From: Paraburkholderia guartelaensis
Lineage (GTDB): Bacteria > Pseudomonadota > Gammaproteobacteria > Burkholderiales > Burkholderiaceae
Reading direction: 5' to 3'
Assembly (NCBI RefSeq): GCF_004353905.1
Contig: NZ_SMOD01000028.1
Span: forward strand, 45,510 to 109,509
DNA: 64,000 nucleotides
In this document: positions 54,324-63,564 of the stretch, piece after piece
How the letters are laid out: each line of letters opens with the position of its first letter
How positions within the stretch are numbered: position 1 is the stretch's first letter
Made by a program: the position numbers and the translations under genes
Notes under the pieces: model-generated
Told to the model about the DNA's origin: nothing
Seen by the model: only the letters and a program-made list of their open reading frames with translations
The model's database searches: none

Positions 54324-55564
54324 CTCAGCGTCAATCCCGTCATGTCGAGTTCGGGCTCACGCCCGGCCATGATGTCGGCGAGCAGTTTTGCGGTGCCGCA
54401 CGACATGGTCCAGCCCATGTGTCCGTGACCCGTGTTCAGAAAGAAGTTGCGATGGCGCGTGCGGCCGATCAGCGGCGTGCCTTCGGGCGTCATCGGGCGC
54501 AGTCCGGCCCAGTACGCCGGCTGCGTGTAGTCGGCGCCCTGGGGGAAAAGTTCGCGCGCCGCCTGCATCATCGAAGTGAAATCGCCGGGCGTGTGCCGCG
54601 TGTCGTAGCCCGCGAAATCCGCGGTGGCCGTGAAACGCAGGCGCGCGCCAAAGCGCGCCCATGCCACGAGGTGGTTCTCGTCCACCCCGCCCATCTCGGG
54701 CGGGCGATGCTCGGGCCCGCACGGAAACGTGGCCGAATAGCCCTTCACAGGATAGACCGCGATGCGGTAGCCGAGTGGCCGCGCGAGGATCGGCGACCAG
54801 GAGCCGAGCGCGAGCACATAGTCGTCGCCCTGGATCACGCCGGCGCTCGTGCGCACGCCGGCAATGCGGTCGCCGGCGGCTTCGATGGCCTCGATCGGGG
54901 CGTCGAACACGAAGCGCACGCCCATACGTTCGCAAACCTCCTTGAGCGCACGCGTGAAGCGGTGCGCGTCGCCGCTTGCGTCGGTCGGGCAGTAGATCGC
55001 GCCCGCGATGCGCTCGCGTGCGTGGGCGAGCGCGGGCTCGCGTGCCGCGACTGCGGCGGCGTCGAGCGTTTCGAGCGGCAGTCCGTTCTCGACGAGGATC
55101 GACATGTGGGCGCGGCCGCGCTCGAACGATGCGGCGTCGCGATAGAGATAGAGCAGGCCGCGGCTGATGAGGTCGTATTCGAGCTGCTCGCGTGCCGTGA
55201 CGTCTTGCAGTTGATGCTGCGAATAGCGGCACAACCTCACCTTGCGCGAGGTGTTCTCGCGCGAGCGCGCCTCGGTGCAGTTGAGCAGGAATTGCGCGCA
55301 CCATGCCCACATGTGCGGATCGGCCTTCAGGCGCAGGCGCAGCGCCTGGCCCTCGATGAACAACGATTTGAGCAGGATTTTCGGCGCACGGGGCGAGGCC
55401 CACGTGTACGAGTGCCCCGGCGCGACGAGCCCCGCATTGGCGAAACTGGTTTCGAGCGCAACGCCTGAGCGTCGCTCGATAACGGTGACGTCGCGGCCGT
55501 CGCGCGCGAGGTAGTACGCGCTCGTGACGCCTGCGATGCCGCCGCCCAGTACGATGGTCTTCAT
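54320..55564 (-). CDS. FAD-dependent D-amino-acid dehydrogenase (DadA-like)
   Basis: This 414-residue protein has an N-terminal FAD motif IVLGGGIAGVTSAYYLARDG (residues 4-23), SFANAGLVAPGHSYTWASPR (the DadA-type segment), YRIAVYPVKGYSATFPCG and a C-terminal GLRPMTPEGTPLIGRTRHRN and LNTGHGHMGWTMSCGTAKLL. It would oxidise a D-amino acid to the 2-oxoacid at the membrane. GGAGGGG precedes the ATG at 55564. It is first in a two-gene unit with the racemase-family gene and is divergent from the Liv transporter, suggesting uptake and breakdown of the same amino-acid-like compound. Two GTATACAAA sites lie upstream. Confidence 0.9.
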   Translation of the reverse strand: MKTIVLGGGIAGVTSAYYLARDGRDVTVIERRSGVALETSFANAGLVAPGHSYTWASPRAPKILLKSLFIEGQALRLRLKADPHMWAWCAQFLLNCTEARSRENTSRKVRLCRYSQHQLQDVTAREQLEYDLISRGLLYLYRDAASFERGRAHMSILVENGLPLETLDAAAVAAREPALAHARERIAGAIYCPTDASGDAHRFTRALKEVCERMGVRFVFDAPIEAIEAAGDRIAGVRTSAGVIQGDDYVLALGSWSPILARPLGYRIAVYPVKGYSATFPCGPEHRPPEMGGVDENHLVAWARFGARLRFTATADFAGYDTRHTPGDFTSMMQAARELFPQGADYTQPAYWAGLRPMTPEGTPLIGRTRHRNFFLNTGHGHMGWTMSCGTAKLLADIMAGREPELDMTGLTLR

Positions 55565-55582
55565 TCGCGCCCCTCCGTGTGT

Positions 55583-55631
55583 GTATACAAAAGTACCTTC
55601 ACGCTGCCGCGAGCGCACGCAATTTGTATAC
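55583..55631. promoter_or_regulatory. Paired GTATACAAA / TTTGTATAC sites
   Basis: GTATACAAA (55583-55591) and its exact reverse complement TTTGTATAC (55623-55631) are 31 bp apart, just upstream of the dadA-type gene. TTGTATAC is the core of many GntR/FadR-type operators, so a GntR-family regulator is a candidate. None is adjacent. Confidence 0.5.
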
Positions 55632-55838
55632 GCGCATACCCTATAGCAGTTAAACGGTGGCATGCATCTATCATGGATAAGTCGTTATGCGCCGGTCCCC
55701 ATGCAAGCCGCGCGCCATGAGCGCGTGAGACCTGCAGGGCATCGCACTGGACGAATTATTTCGTTTCGCTAACTGACCGCGCGGGCTCGCCTGCGTTGCG
55801 GCATCGCCCGGTCGGGTCCACGCTCAGGAGCCGCTCAC

Positions 55839-57005
55839 ATGAATCCTCAGAACAATGGCGCGCTGCACGCAACCCTCGCGCTCACTCTCTTATCGCTCGC
55901 TGCGCTCGTACCTGGACTCGCACAGGCGCAGACCATCAAGATCGGCGTGCCGGTGCCGCTTTCGGGCAGCAGCGCCGCAGCGGGCACGGATATCCTGAAC
56001 GGTGCGAAGCTCGCGGCCGCGAAAATCAACGCGGCGGGCGGCGTGCTCGGCAAGCAGATCGAACTCGTGCCCGAAGACGACGCGTGCGACGCGCAAACGG
56101 CGGTTCAGGCCGCGCAGAAACTCGTGGACGCGGGCGTGGTTGCCGTGGCCGGCGGCTACTGCTCGAGCGCGGCCTTGCCCGAGTTGACCGCCTTCCACCG
56201 CGCCGGCATTCCCTACGTGCTCGACGCGTCGACCAATCCGAAGCTCACGGAAATGGGCTACGACAACGTGTTCCGCACGATTGGCCGTGACGACGAACAA
56301 GGGCCTTTCGCGGCCAGCTTCATGAAGAATTCGCTGCACGTGAAGCGCGCCGCGGTGATCGACGACAACACGACCTATGCCAAGGGCCTCGCGCAGAACA
56401 CCGTGGAATCGCTCAAGAAGATGGGCGTGGACGTGGTCTACGCAGACTCGATCACGCCGGGCCAGATGGATTATTCGCCGACACTCACCAAGGTTTCCTC
56501 GCTCAAGCCGGACGTGATCTATTACACGGGTTACTTCTCCGAAGCGGGCCTGCTCGTGAAGGAAGCGCGCCAGGTGGGCCTGAAGATGACCTTCATGGGC
56601 GGCGACGGCACCAATGACCCGACGCTCATGAAGACGGCCGGCCCGGCCGCCGACGGCATGATCATTACGACTGCGCCGCTCGCACAGTTTCTTCCCGGCG
56701 CGCATGAATACCTCGATCAGTACAACAAGAGCTATGGTCAGGGGCCGGGGCCGTACTCGGTGTACGAGTACGACGCCGTGGGCGTGACCGCCAAGGCCAT
56801 CGCCGATGGCAAGTCGGCGAAGCCAGCGGACATCAGCGCCGCGCTGCACAAGATCACGAACTACCCGGGCGCCACGGGCACGATCGGCTTCAATCCGAAG
56901 GGCGACCGCAGCCGCGCCGTGTACATCACGGTCGTCGTGCATAACGATCAGTTCGAGCCTTACCAGCGCCAGGATGCAAACGGCAAGTGGGTGGCAATGA
57001 AGTAA
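55839..57005 (+). CDS. livK: Branched-chain amino acid ABC transporter substrate-binding protein (LivK-like)
   Basis: This 388-residue protein has a signal peptide (about 1-30, ending LAQAQ) and the type I periplasmic-binding fold of LivJ/LivK: IKIGVPVPLSGSSAAAGTDI, GAKLAAAKINAAGGVLGKQI, GGYCSSAALPELTAFHRAGI and KIRYTG-like DVIYYTGYFSEAGLLVKEAR. It binds an amino acid or related carboxylate and delivers it to the permeases that follow. First gene of a four-gene Liv operon, 16 bp before livH. Confidence 0.93.
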   Translation: MNPQNNGALHATLALTLLSLAALVPGLAQAQTIKIGVPVPLSGSSAAAGTDILNGAKLAAAKINAAGGVLGKQIELVPEDDACDAQTAVQAAQKLVDAGVVAVAGGYCSSAALPELTAFHRAGIPYVLDASTNPKLTEMGYDNVFRTIGRDDEQGPFAASFMKNSLHVKRAAVIDDNTTYAKGLAQNTVESLKKMGVDVVYADSITPGQMDYSPTLTKVSSLKPDVIYYTGYFSEAGLLVKEARQVGLKMTFMGGDGTNDPTLMKTAGPAADGMIITTAPLAQFLPGAHEYLDQYNKSYGQGPGPYSVYEYDAVGVTAKAIADGKSAKPADISAALHKITNYPGATGTIGFNPKGDRSRAVYITVVVHNDQFEPYQRQDANGKWVAMK

Positions 57006-57021
57006 CCGCGCCGGGCCGCCC

Positions 57022-57921
57022 ATGAGCACCTTTTTCCAGTTCGTCATCGAGGGGCTGACGATCGGCTCGTTCTACGCGCTCGTCGCCCTCGGTTACACGA
57101 TGGTCTACGGCATCATCCGGCTCATCAACTTCGCACACGGGGATCTCTTCATGGTGGGCGCGTTCGTGGGCTGGACCGCGCTTTCCGTGCTCGCGGCTGC
57201 TCACCTGCCGCTCGTGCTCGCGCTGCTCGTGGCCTTCGCGGCCGCCATGCTCGCCACCGGCGTGCTCGGCGTGGCGATCGCGCGCGTGGCCTACCAGCCG
57301 TTGCTGCGCGCGCCGCGGCTTTCCATTCTCATTACGGCGCTAGCCGTTTCGCTGTTGCTGGAGAACGGCGTGCTGATCGCTTACGGCGCGGGCTTTCGCA
57401 CGTATCCGCACCTGCTCACGCATACCGGCTTCGACATTGCGCAAGTGCATATCACGTTCGCGCAGATCGGCATTGTCGCGGCCAGCTTCGCGCTGATGAT
57501 CGCGCTATATTTGTTCGTACACCATACGTTCATCGGTACGGCCATGCGCGCCCTCGCCATCGATCAGGATGCGGCGCGGCTCATGGGTATCGACGTCGAG
57601 CGGCTCATCCAGCTCACGTTCTTCATCGGCTCGGCGCTTGCCGCAGTCGCCGGCGTGATGGAAGGGCTTTTCTACACACAGATCAACTTCTTCATGGGCT
57701 TCGTGCTCGGGCTGCGCGCGTTTACGGCGGCTGTGCTCGGCGGCATCGGCAATATTCCGGGGGCGATGGTGGGCGGCTTCCTGATCGGCTTGCTGGAGGC
57801 GTTCGGCGCAGGGTATGTGTCATCGCAGTGGACCGACGTGTTCGTGTTCGGTGTGCTGATCGCCGTGCTCGTCGTGAAGCCGACGGGGCTGTTCGGCGAA
57901 CGCGTAGTCGAGAGGATGTGA
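57022..57921 (+). CDS. livH: Liv-type ABC permease LivH
   Basis: This 299-residue inner-membrane protein has about eight segments and the LivH start IEGLTIGSFYALVALGYTMV, YGIIRLINFAHGDLFMVGAF and the cytosolic EAA-like loop TAMRALAIDQDAARLMGIDV. It ends VKPTGLFGERVVERM, as usual. It forms the channel with the LivM part of the next gene, which starts 3 bp after its stop. Confidence 0.94.
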   Translation: MSTFFQFVIEGLTIGSFYALVALGYTMVYGIIRLINFAHGDLFMVGAFVGWTALSVLAAAHLPLVLALLVAFAAAMLATGVLGVAIARVAYQPLLRAPRLSILITALAVSLLLENGVLIAYGAGFRTYPHLLTHTGFDIAQVHITFAQIGIVAASFALMIALYLFVHHTFIGTAMRALAIDQDAARLMGIDVERLIQLTFFIGSALAAVAGVMEGLFYTQINFFMGFVLGLRAFTAAVLGGIGNIPGAMVGGFLIGLLEAFGAGYVSSQWTDVFVFGVLIAVLVVKPTGLFGERVVERM

Positions 57922-57924
57922 GCC

Positions 57925-59784
57925 ATGCGCGCGCGGGCCACGGACACCTCATGGGTCGTTTCCGGCGTGCTGATCGCGCTGGCGATCGCGCTGCCCAAGT
58001 TCGCGAGCGGTTATATCGTCGATGTCGGGCTCACCATCATCACCTACGCGATTCTGGGCCTCGGGTTGAACATCGTCGTGGGCTATGCCGGGTTGCTCGA
58101 CCTCGGCTACGCGGCGTTTTTTGCCATCGGCGCCTATACCACGGCGCTGCTCGAAACGCTGCTGCATTTCTCGTTCTGGGCGACGCTGCCATTCAGCCTT
58201 GCGTTCGCGGGCGCTTCCGGCGTCGTGATCGGCTATCCCACGTTGCGCCTGCGCAGCGACTATCTCGCCATCGTCACGCTCGGCTTTGGCGAGATCACGC
58301 GCATCGTCGCCACCAATCTCGACATTACCGGTGGGCCGAACGGCATCTACGGCATCGAACCGCCGAACCTGTTCGGCTTCGAGTTCAGTTCGCCGCGCTC
58401 GGTGTACGTGCTGGGCATGGCGTTCTTCATCGTCGTGCTGGTGTTCGCGGTGCGGCTCGGACGCTCGCGTCTCGGGCGCGCGTGGACCAGCATCCGCGAG
58501 GACGAGGCCGCCGCCGAGGCGGTGGGTGTCGCGACCCTGCGCGTGAAGATGCTCGCCTACGTGATCGGCGCGCTGATCGGCGGCCTCGCGGGCAGTCTCT
58601 TCGCCGCGCGCTTCGGTACGATCGACCCTACGGCGTTCACGTATCTGCAGTCGGTGACGATCCTCATCGTCGTCGTGATGGGCGGGCGCGGCAGCATTCC
58701 CGGCGTGATACTCGGCGCGCTGATCGTCGCGGGGTTGCCGGAAATGCTGCGCTTCCTGAACCTGTGGCGTATTTTCGGCTTTGCCGTGGCGCTCGTCGTA
58801 CTCATGTTGTTGCGTCCGCAAGGATTGTGGCCCGCGCGCGTGAGGCGCGCCGCGCCGCGGCCCGAAGAGGAGACGGTGGCGCACGAAGCGGAAGCGGCGG
58901 AAGCCGCGGGCAAGGAACCCACGTCGGCCGTTTCTCTCGCCGATAGCAGTGGCCTCGAAGCCGCCGCCGCGCACGAAACCCTGCTCGAGGTGCATGACCT
59001 CGAGCGCCGCTTTGGCGGCGTGCGTGCGATCGGCGGCATCACGTTCCAGGTGCGCAGCGGCGAGATTCTCGCGTTGATCGGCCCGAACGGCGCGGGCAAG
59101 ACCACGGTGTTCAACTGCCTGACGGGCGTGATCCGCCCGAGCGGCGGCCGCCTCGTTTGGCGCGGCGAGCCGCTTGGCGGCGGTGCGCCCCATCGCAACG
59201 TGCATCGCGGCATTGCGCGCACGTTTCAGGGCATCCGCCTCTTCAACCATATGAGCGCGTTCGAGAACGTGTTGATCGGCATGGATCATCGCCTGCACAC
59301 GGCCCTCGTGGCGGAACTGGTGGGCACGCGCGCCGCGCGCGCCGAAGCCGCCGAGCATGGCGCGCTCGGGCAGCGCTGGCTCGACCTCGTGGGGCTCGGT
59401 GCGCGTGCGAGCGAGTATGCTTCGGACCTGCCATATGGCGATCAGCGCAGGCTGGAAATCGCCCGCGCGCTGGCGAGCCAGCCACGCCTGTTGCTGCTCG
59501 ACGAGCCCGCCGCCGGCATGAACCCAACCGAAAAGCACGCGTTGATGGCGCAGATCCGCCGCATCCGCGACCTGGGCGTGACGGTGCTGCTGATCGAACA
59601 CGATATGGCGCTCGTGATGGGCGTGTCCGACCGCATCATCGTGATGGATCATGGCGAGATCATTGCGCAGGGCACGCCCGCGCAAGTCCAGAACGACCCT
59701 GTCGTGATCGACGCTTACCTGGGTACGGCCGAGGAAGACGACGGACCCGACGCCACGGACGGGGAGAAGTCGCTATGGGGGTAG
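57925..59784 (+). CDS. Fused Liv-type permease-ATPase (LivM-LivG)
   Basis: This 619-residue protein joins two Liv subunits. Residues 1-310 are LivM with about nine membrane segments (YAILGLGLNIVVGYAGLLDL; LAIVTLGFGEITRIVATNLD; VVVMGGRGSIPGVILGALIV). A 40-residue acidic/Ala-rich linker (near 311-350) leads to LivG: Walker A GPNGAGKTTVFNCLTG (near 388), Q-loop RTFQGIRLF, signature PYGDQRRLEIARAL, Walker B LLLLDEPAAGMNPTEK and switch LIEHDMALVMG. It overlaps livF by 10 bp. No frameshift or stop is seen at the joint, so the fusion is real. Confidence 0.92.
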   Translation: MRARATDTSWVVSGVLIALAIALPKFASGYIVDVGLTIITYAILGLGLNIVVGYAGLLDLGYAAFFAIGAYTTALLETLLHFSFWATLPFSLAFAGASGVVIGYPTLRLRSDYLAIVTLGFGEITRIVATNLDITGGPNGIYGIEPPNLFGFEFSSPRSVYVLGMAFFIVVLVFAVRLGRSRLGRAWTSIREDEAAAEAVGVATLRVKMLAYVIGALIGGLAGSLFAARFGTIDPTAFTYLQSVTILIVVVMGGRGSIPGVILGALIVAGLPEMLRFLNLWRIFGFAVALVVLMLLRPQGLWPARVRRAAPRPEEETVAHEAEAAEAAGKEPTSAVSLADSSGLEAAAAHETLLEVHDLERRFGGVRAIGGITFQVRSGEILALIGPNGAGKTTVFNCLTGVIRPSGGRLVWRGEPLGGGAPHRNVHRGIARTFQGIRLFNHMSAFENVLIGMDHRLHTALVAELVGTRAARAEAAEHGALGQRWLDLVGLGARASEYASDLPYGDQRRLEIARALASQPRLLLLDEPAAGMNPTEKHALMAQIRRIRDLGVTVLLIEHDMALVMGVSDRIIVMDHGEIIAQGTPAQVQNDPVVIDAYLGTAEEDDGPDATDGEKSLWG

Positions 59785-60536
59785 AGACGTCCGACAAGCT
59801 CCTCGACGTTCGCGACCTGCGCGTGAACTACGGCAACATCGAAGCGCTGCACGGCGTTTCGCTCGATGTCGGGCCGGGCGAGATCGTCGCGCTGCTCGGG
59901 GCCAACGGCGCGGGCAAGACCACGACGCTGCGCACGATCTCCGGGCTGCTGCGTCCGCGCGGCGGAAACATTGCGTTCGAGGGGCAGGCGCTCGTCGGGC
60001 TGCCGTCGCATCGTATCGTCGCGCTTGGGATCGGGCACGTGCCGGAGGGGCGCCGTATTTTCGGCGGGTTGACGGTCGAAGAGAACTTGCGCCTGGGCGG
60101 CTATCTCTTGCGGCGCGACGCGGGCGCGCTCGACCAGGGCATTGCTCAGGCATACGAAACATTTAGCCGACTGCGCGAGCGCAAGGATCAGCTCGCCGGC
60201 ACATTGAGCGGCGGCGAGCAGCAGATGCTCGCGATTGCGCGCGCCCTCATGCTGAAGCCAAAACTCGTGCTGCTCGACGAGCCTTCCATGGGGCTCGCGC
60301 CCAAGCTCGTGCGCGCGATCTTCGAAGTGATTGCACGCATCAGCCACGCGGGCACGGCGGTGTTGCTCGTGGAGCAGAACGCGCGCCAGGCGCTGCGCAT
60401 TGCGAACCGGGCCTACGTGCTGGAGGGCGGCCGTGTGGCGCTCGCAGGTTCGGCCCATGAACTGGCCGACGATAACCGCGTGCGCGCCACGTATCTCGGC
60501 GGCAGTGCGGCGGCGCAGGAGGGCGGGGCCGTCTAG
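59775..60536 (+). CDS. livF: Liv-type ABC ATPase LivF
   Basis: This 253-residue ATPase has Walker A GANGAGKTTTLRTISGLL, IGHVPEGRRIFGGLTVEENL (LivF-specific), signature LSGGEQQMLAIARALM, Walker B LVLLDEPSMGLAPKL and switch LLVEQNARQAL. It energises the transporter with the LivG domain of the fused protein. Its ATG lies inside the preceding gene (10-bp overlap), so translation is coupled. Confidence 0.95.
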   Translation: MGVETSDKLLDVRDLRVNYGNIEALHGVSLDVGPGEIVALLGANGAGKTTTLRTISGLLRPRGGNIAFEGQALVGLPSHRIVALGIGHVPEGRRIFGGLTVEENLRLGGYLLRRDAGALDQGIAQAYETFSRLRERKDQLAGTLSGGEQQMLAIARALMLKPKLVLLDEPSMGLAPKLVRAIFEVIARISHAGTAVLLVEQNARQALRIANRAYVLEGGRVALAGSAHELADDNRVRATYLGGSAAAQEGGAV

Positions 60537-60576
60537 GCGGCTACATCGGTTCTCTGGAGCTTCCATACAACATATA

Positions 60577-60589
60577 GAGAATCATTCTC
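60577..60589. promoter_or_regulatory. Fur-box-like palindrome GAGAATCATTCTC
   Basis: This perfect 13-bp palindrome matches 11 of 15 positions of the 7-1-7 Fur consensus when extended by one base on each side. It lies 40 bp after livF and 127 bp before the AraC-type gene. Control of that gene by iron is a possibility only. Confidence 0.4.
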
Positions 60590-60715
60590 GTTTGCATTAG
60601 CAATTAATCGTTATCCGATGCAAAATACGATACATGGCGACCCGGTGCGATGCGATGAGCATAAATTGCGCGAAACGGATGCTTTTTTGGAAAATCAGCG
60701 AAGGACTCTCCGATC

Positions 60716-61504
60716 GTGGATCAGATCTGGTTGCATCGGCCTGAAATCCCGCACCGCAAGCTCGAACGGCCAATCATGGCGGCAAGCTATCAATACGATG
60801 CTTCCCATAGAGGATCATGGCGTTCACACGATCAGGGGCGGTTCGTCTTTACGGTGAGCGGGATGCTGCGCGTGACGACGCCCATCGGCATGTGGACGCT
60901 CGGCCCGCAGCGCGGGCTGTGGATCGCGCCGCGCGTGGGCCACGAGTTGATCGCGACGAGCGCGGTGTGCATGCATAGCGTGTACTTCGAGCCGGAGGCG
61001 TCGCCGTGGCCGGAATCCGCATGCCACGCGGTGAGCGTTTCGTCGCTGTTGCGCGAACTGGTGGCGGCGATGGTCGAAGACCGCGAGCGCGACCCGGAGC
61101 GCCGTTACGCGCTCATTGCGCCGCTGTTGCTCAGTGAAATGCGCGATTCGCGCAAGGCTGCGGGCGGCGGGTTGCCGCTGCCGCTCGACCGGCGTTTGCG
61201 GCAGATCTGCGATTTCCTGCTGGCGGCGCCGGCCAATGGTGACTCGCTCGCTATCTGGGGCGAGCGCGTGGGGGCGAGCGAGCGCACACTCGCGCGGCGC
61301 TTCAAGGACGAGACCGGGTTGACGTTCGGCCACTGGCGCCAGCAATTGCGCATCGTCGAGGCCGTGTCGAAGCTTGCCCAAGGCGTGCGCGTGGCGGAGA
61401 TCGCGGCCGAACTCGGCTACGCGAATTCGAGCACGTTCATCACGATGTTCCGCAAGACGATGGGCGAGACGCCTCAGCGGTATTTGAAAAGCGAGCCGCG
61501 TTGA
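60716..61504 (+). CDS. AraC-family transcriptional regulator
   Basis: This 262-residue protein has an N-terminal cupin-type ligand domain (SHDQGRFVFTVSGMLRVTTP; LGPQRGLWIAPRVGHELIAT) and a C-terminal double HTH (about 165-258: AIWGERVGASERTLARRFKD and VAEIAAELGYANSSTFITMF). This layout is that of NimR-like regulators, which often control an adjacent efflux gene; none is in the window. The start is GTG at 60716 with AAGGA 10 nt upstream; ATG at 60776 is an alternative. Convergent with the LytTR gene. Confidence 0.88.
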   Translation: MDQIWLHRPEIPHRKLERPIMAASYQYDASHRGSWRSHDQGRFVFTVSGMLRVTTPIGMWTLGPQRGLWIAPRVGHELIATSAVCMHSVYFEPEASPWPESACHAVSVSSLLRELVAAMVEDRERDPERRYALIAPLLLSEMRDSRKAAGGGLPLPLDRRLRQICDFLLAAPANGDSLAIWGERVGASERTLARRFKDETGLTFGHWRQQLRIVEAVSKLAQGVRVAEIAAELGYANSSTFITMFRKTMGETPQRYLKSEPR

Positions 61505-61531
61505 AGGCGTTTGCCGTTTTCGCGGCGCGTG

Positions 61532-62431
61532 TCACATCTGCTTGAACAGGTGTGCGTATTGGCGGCTCACGTCGAGGGCGCCCGCGTGGCCGCGCAGCCT
61601 CAACGTCATCTTCCCGATCGCGCTGACCGAGGCGCATTCCACCTGGTCCACGTTGACCACCGTGCCGCGGTGAACCTGCCAGAAGCGCGCGGGGTCCAGT
61701 TGCGCGCATAACTCTCGCAGACTCGTGCGGATCAGCAGTTCGCCGCTGCGCGTCGTGACCACGACGTATTTGTCAGCTGCTTCGAAGTACAAAACATCGT
61801 CTACCGGCACCATGCGGATGTCGTTGCCGCTGGAGGCGCGCAGATAACGCAGCGGCGTTCCGCGCGGGGCGCTTTCCGCATTGCCCGCGTGCGCACCGGC
61901 GCGCGCTTCGCGCACGTCCTGGGTGATCGCTTCCAGTTGGCGCAGTACGCGTTGCAGATCCGCCTGCATCCGCGGAGCCTCGGCGTCGTCCGTCGCCGAT
62001 CGCGCGAGCCGTGCGCGCAGGCGCTCCACCGTGCGGGCCAGCCTCGCTGTCTCCACGGGCTTGAGCAGATAGTCGATGGCCGCGGCCTCGAAGGCTTCGA
62101 GCGCGTAGGCGTCGTAGGCGGTCACGAACACGATTTGCGGCGGCGCAGCGAGATTCGCGCACGCGCGCGCGACATCGAGGCCGGTCGCGCCCGGCATGGC
62201 GATGTCGAGGAATGCGACGTCGGGCGCGAGCGCGCCGATGTGCTCGATGGCTTCGCGGCCGTTGCTGGCCGTCGCCACGATGCGCAGTTCCGGCCACACG
62301 GCCGCGAGTTCGCGCTCAAGCGCTGCGGCGATCAGCGGCTCGTCCTCGGCGATCAGCGCGGTCGGGGTGTCTAGCGAGCGGCGCGAGCCGTCGCCGTGTT
62401 GCGCCGTATCGGCGGCCGTCTGGCGTTTCAT
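61532..62431 (-). CDS. LytTR-type response regulator
   Basis: This 299-residue protein has a receiver domain (about 23-140) with AEDEPLIAAAL acidic pair, phospho-site VAFLDIAMPGATGLD (near 75-80) and YLLKPVE lysine, and a C-terminal LytTR DNA-binding domain (about 195-297: RMVPVDDVLYFEAADKYVVV; ELCAQLDPARFWQVHRGTVV). It is the partner of the sensor kinase encoded just upstream, with a 4-bp overlap. Target genes unknown. Confidence 0.93.
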   Translation of the reverse strand: MKRQTAADTAQHGDGSRRSLDTPTALIAEDEPLIAAALERELAAVWPELRIVATASNGREAIEHIGALAPDVAFLDIAMPGATGLDVARACANLAAPPQIVFVTAYDAYALEAFEAAAIDYLLKPVETARLARTVERLRARLARSATDDAEAPRMQADLQRVLRQLEAITQDVREARAGAHAGNAESAPRGTPLRYLRASSGNDIRMVPVDDVLYFEAADKYVVVTTRSGELLIRTSLRELCAQLDPARFWQVHRGTVVNVDQVECASVSAIGKMTLRLRGHAGALDVSRQYAHLFKQM

Positions 62432-63564
62432 GATCCGGACTCCTGCACGCTTACGCCGACGGCTTCGCGCAGCGGCAGCCGTACGCGCGCAACGAGGCCA
62501 TGCGGCACGTTCTCGATGAGCGTGAGCGACGCGTGCTCGCCATAGATCGCTGCAAGCCGCTCGCGCACGTTCACGAGCCCGACGCCCGCGCCCTGGGTGC
62601 CCGGCGTCGCGCCAAAGCCCGGTCCGGTATCGGTCACGCTCAGTTCGAGATGCTCACCGTCGCGCCGTGCGACGACGTCGATCCTGCCGCCCTCGAGCGC
62701 ACCTTGAATGCCATGCTTGAGCGCGTTTTCCACGAGCGGCTGCAACAGCATGGGCGGCACCGGGAGTTCGGCGCAATCGTGCGGCAGGTCGAGCGCGTAG
62801 GCCAGGCGCGGGCCGATGCGCATTGCGTGCACGGCGAGCATCGAGTCGAGCACCTTGAACTGCACCGCGAGCGTTTCGCTTTGCGCGCGCGAGGCCTCGA
62901 GCGTCGCGCGCAGGAAGCGGTTGAGGCTCGCGAGCAGGTCGCGCGCACGCGGCGGGTCGGACGCGATCAGGCTGTCGAGCGTTGCCAGCGTGTTGAAGAG
63001 AAAGTGCGGCTCGATCTGCGCCTGCAGCGCTTGCAGCCGCGCGCTCAGGGCCGTGCGTTCGGCGGCTTCCTTTTGCCATGCCGTGCGCGCGACCTGCTCG
63101 CTCAGCTCGGCAATGCGCGTGCGCGACCAGCCATACCAGGTGACGAGCAGCGTGGCGGTGAGCGCGATCCAGCCGGTGAGCGCGAGATCCTTCGTCGCGA
63201 ACGCGTTGTGCAAGCCGATCCCGAGCACCACGCTCGCAATGCCGCGCCCGATCGATGCGCCGAGCATGATGGCGAGCACCATCGCGAGGGCGAGTCGCGG
63301 GCCCGTGAGCGCATTGTGGCGTTGCAGAAAGAAGCGGGCGACGTCGAGCAGCAGCATGATCGAAAGCCCGATCGCCTGGCTGAAGACGAGGTTGTCGATG
63401 AATCGCTCGTGAACGCCCGCGACGGTGAGCGCGACCGCAATCAGCGTGTTGCCGATGACGACGATCATGCCCTCGCGCGCGAATCCGGCGATCAGGGCAT
63501 TGGCCGCCGGCGCGGGCAAGCGGTCGGCGGCGTTCGGAAACTCGACGTGCGTGCCAGGAATCAT
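62428..63564 (-). CDS. LytS/YehU-type sensor histidine kinase
   Basis: This 378-residue inner-membrane protein has four or five membrane segments (about 35-155), a short coil (ELSEQVARTAWQKEAAERTA) and the His_kinase-type core with LQAQIEPHFLFNTLATLDSL (phospho-histidine near 192), N-box LLQPLVENALKHGIQG and G-box VTDTGPGFGATPGTQGAGVG. It phosphorylates the LytTR regulator. The ATG at 63564 overlaps the stop of the DUF2306 gene by 4 bp; a longer frame is excluded by that gene. Confidence 0.92.
   Translation of the reverse strand: MIPGTHVEFPNAADRLPAPAANALIAGFAREGMIVVIGNTLIAVALTVAGVHERFIDNLVFSQAIGLSIMLLLDVARFFLQRHNALTGPRLALAMVLAIMLGASIGRGIASVVLGIGLHNAFATKDLALTGWIALTATLLVTWYGWSRTRIAELSEQVARTAWQKEAAERTALSARLQALQAQIEPHFLFNTLATLDSLIASDPPRARDLLASLNRFLRATLEASRAQSETLAVQFKVLDSMLAVHAMRIGPRLAYALDLPHDCAELPVPPMLLQPLVENALKHGIQGALEGGRIDVVARRDGEHLELSVTDTGPGFGATPGTQGAGVGLVNVRERLAAIYGEHASLTLIENVPHGLVARVRLPLREAVGVSVQESGS

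Noticed and set aside
57949..59685. Minus-strand frame of 578 codons
   Set aside because: Antisense to the LivM-LivG fusion; composition is typical of shadow frames in high-G+C DNA.
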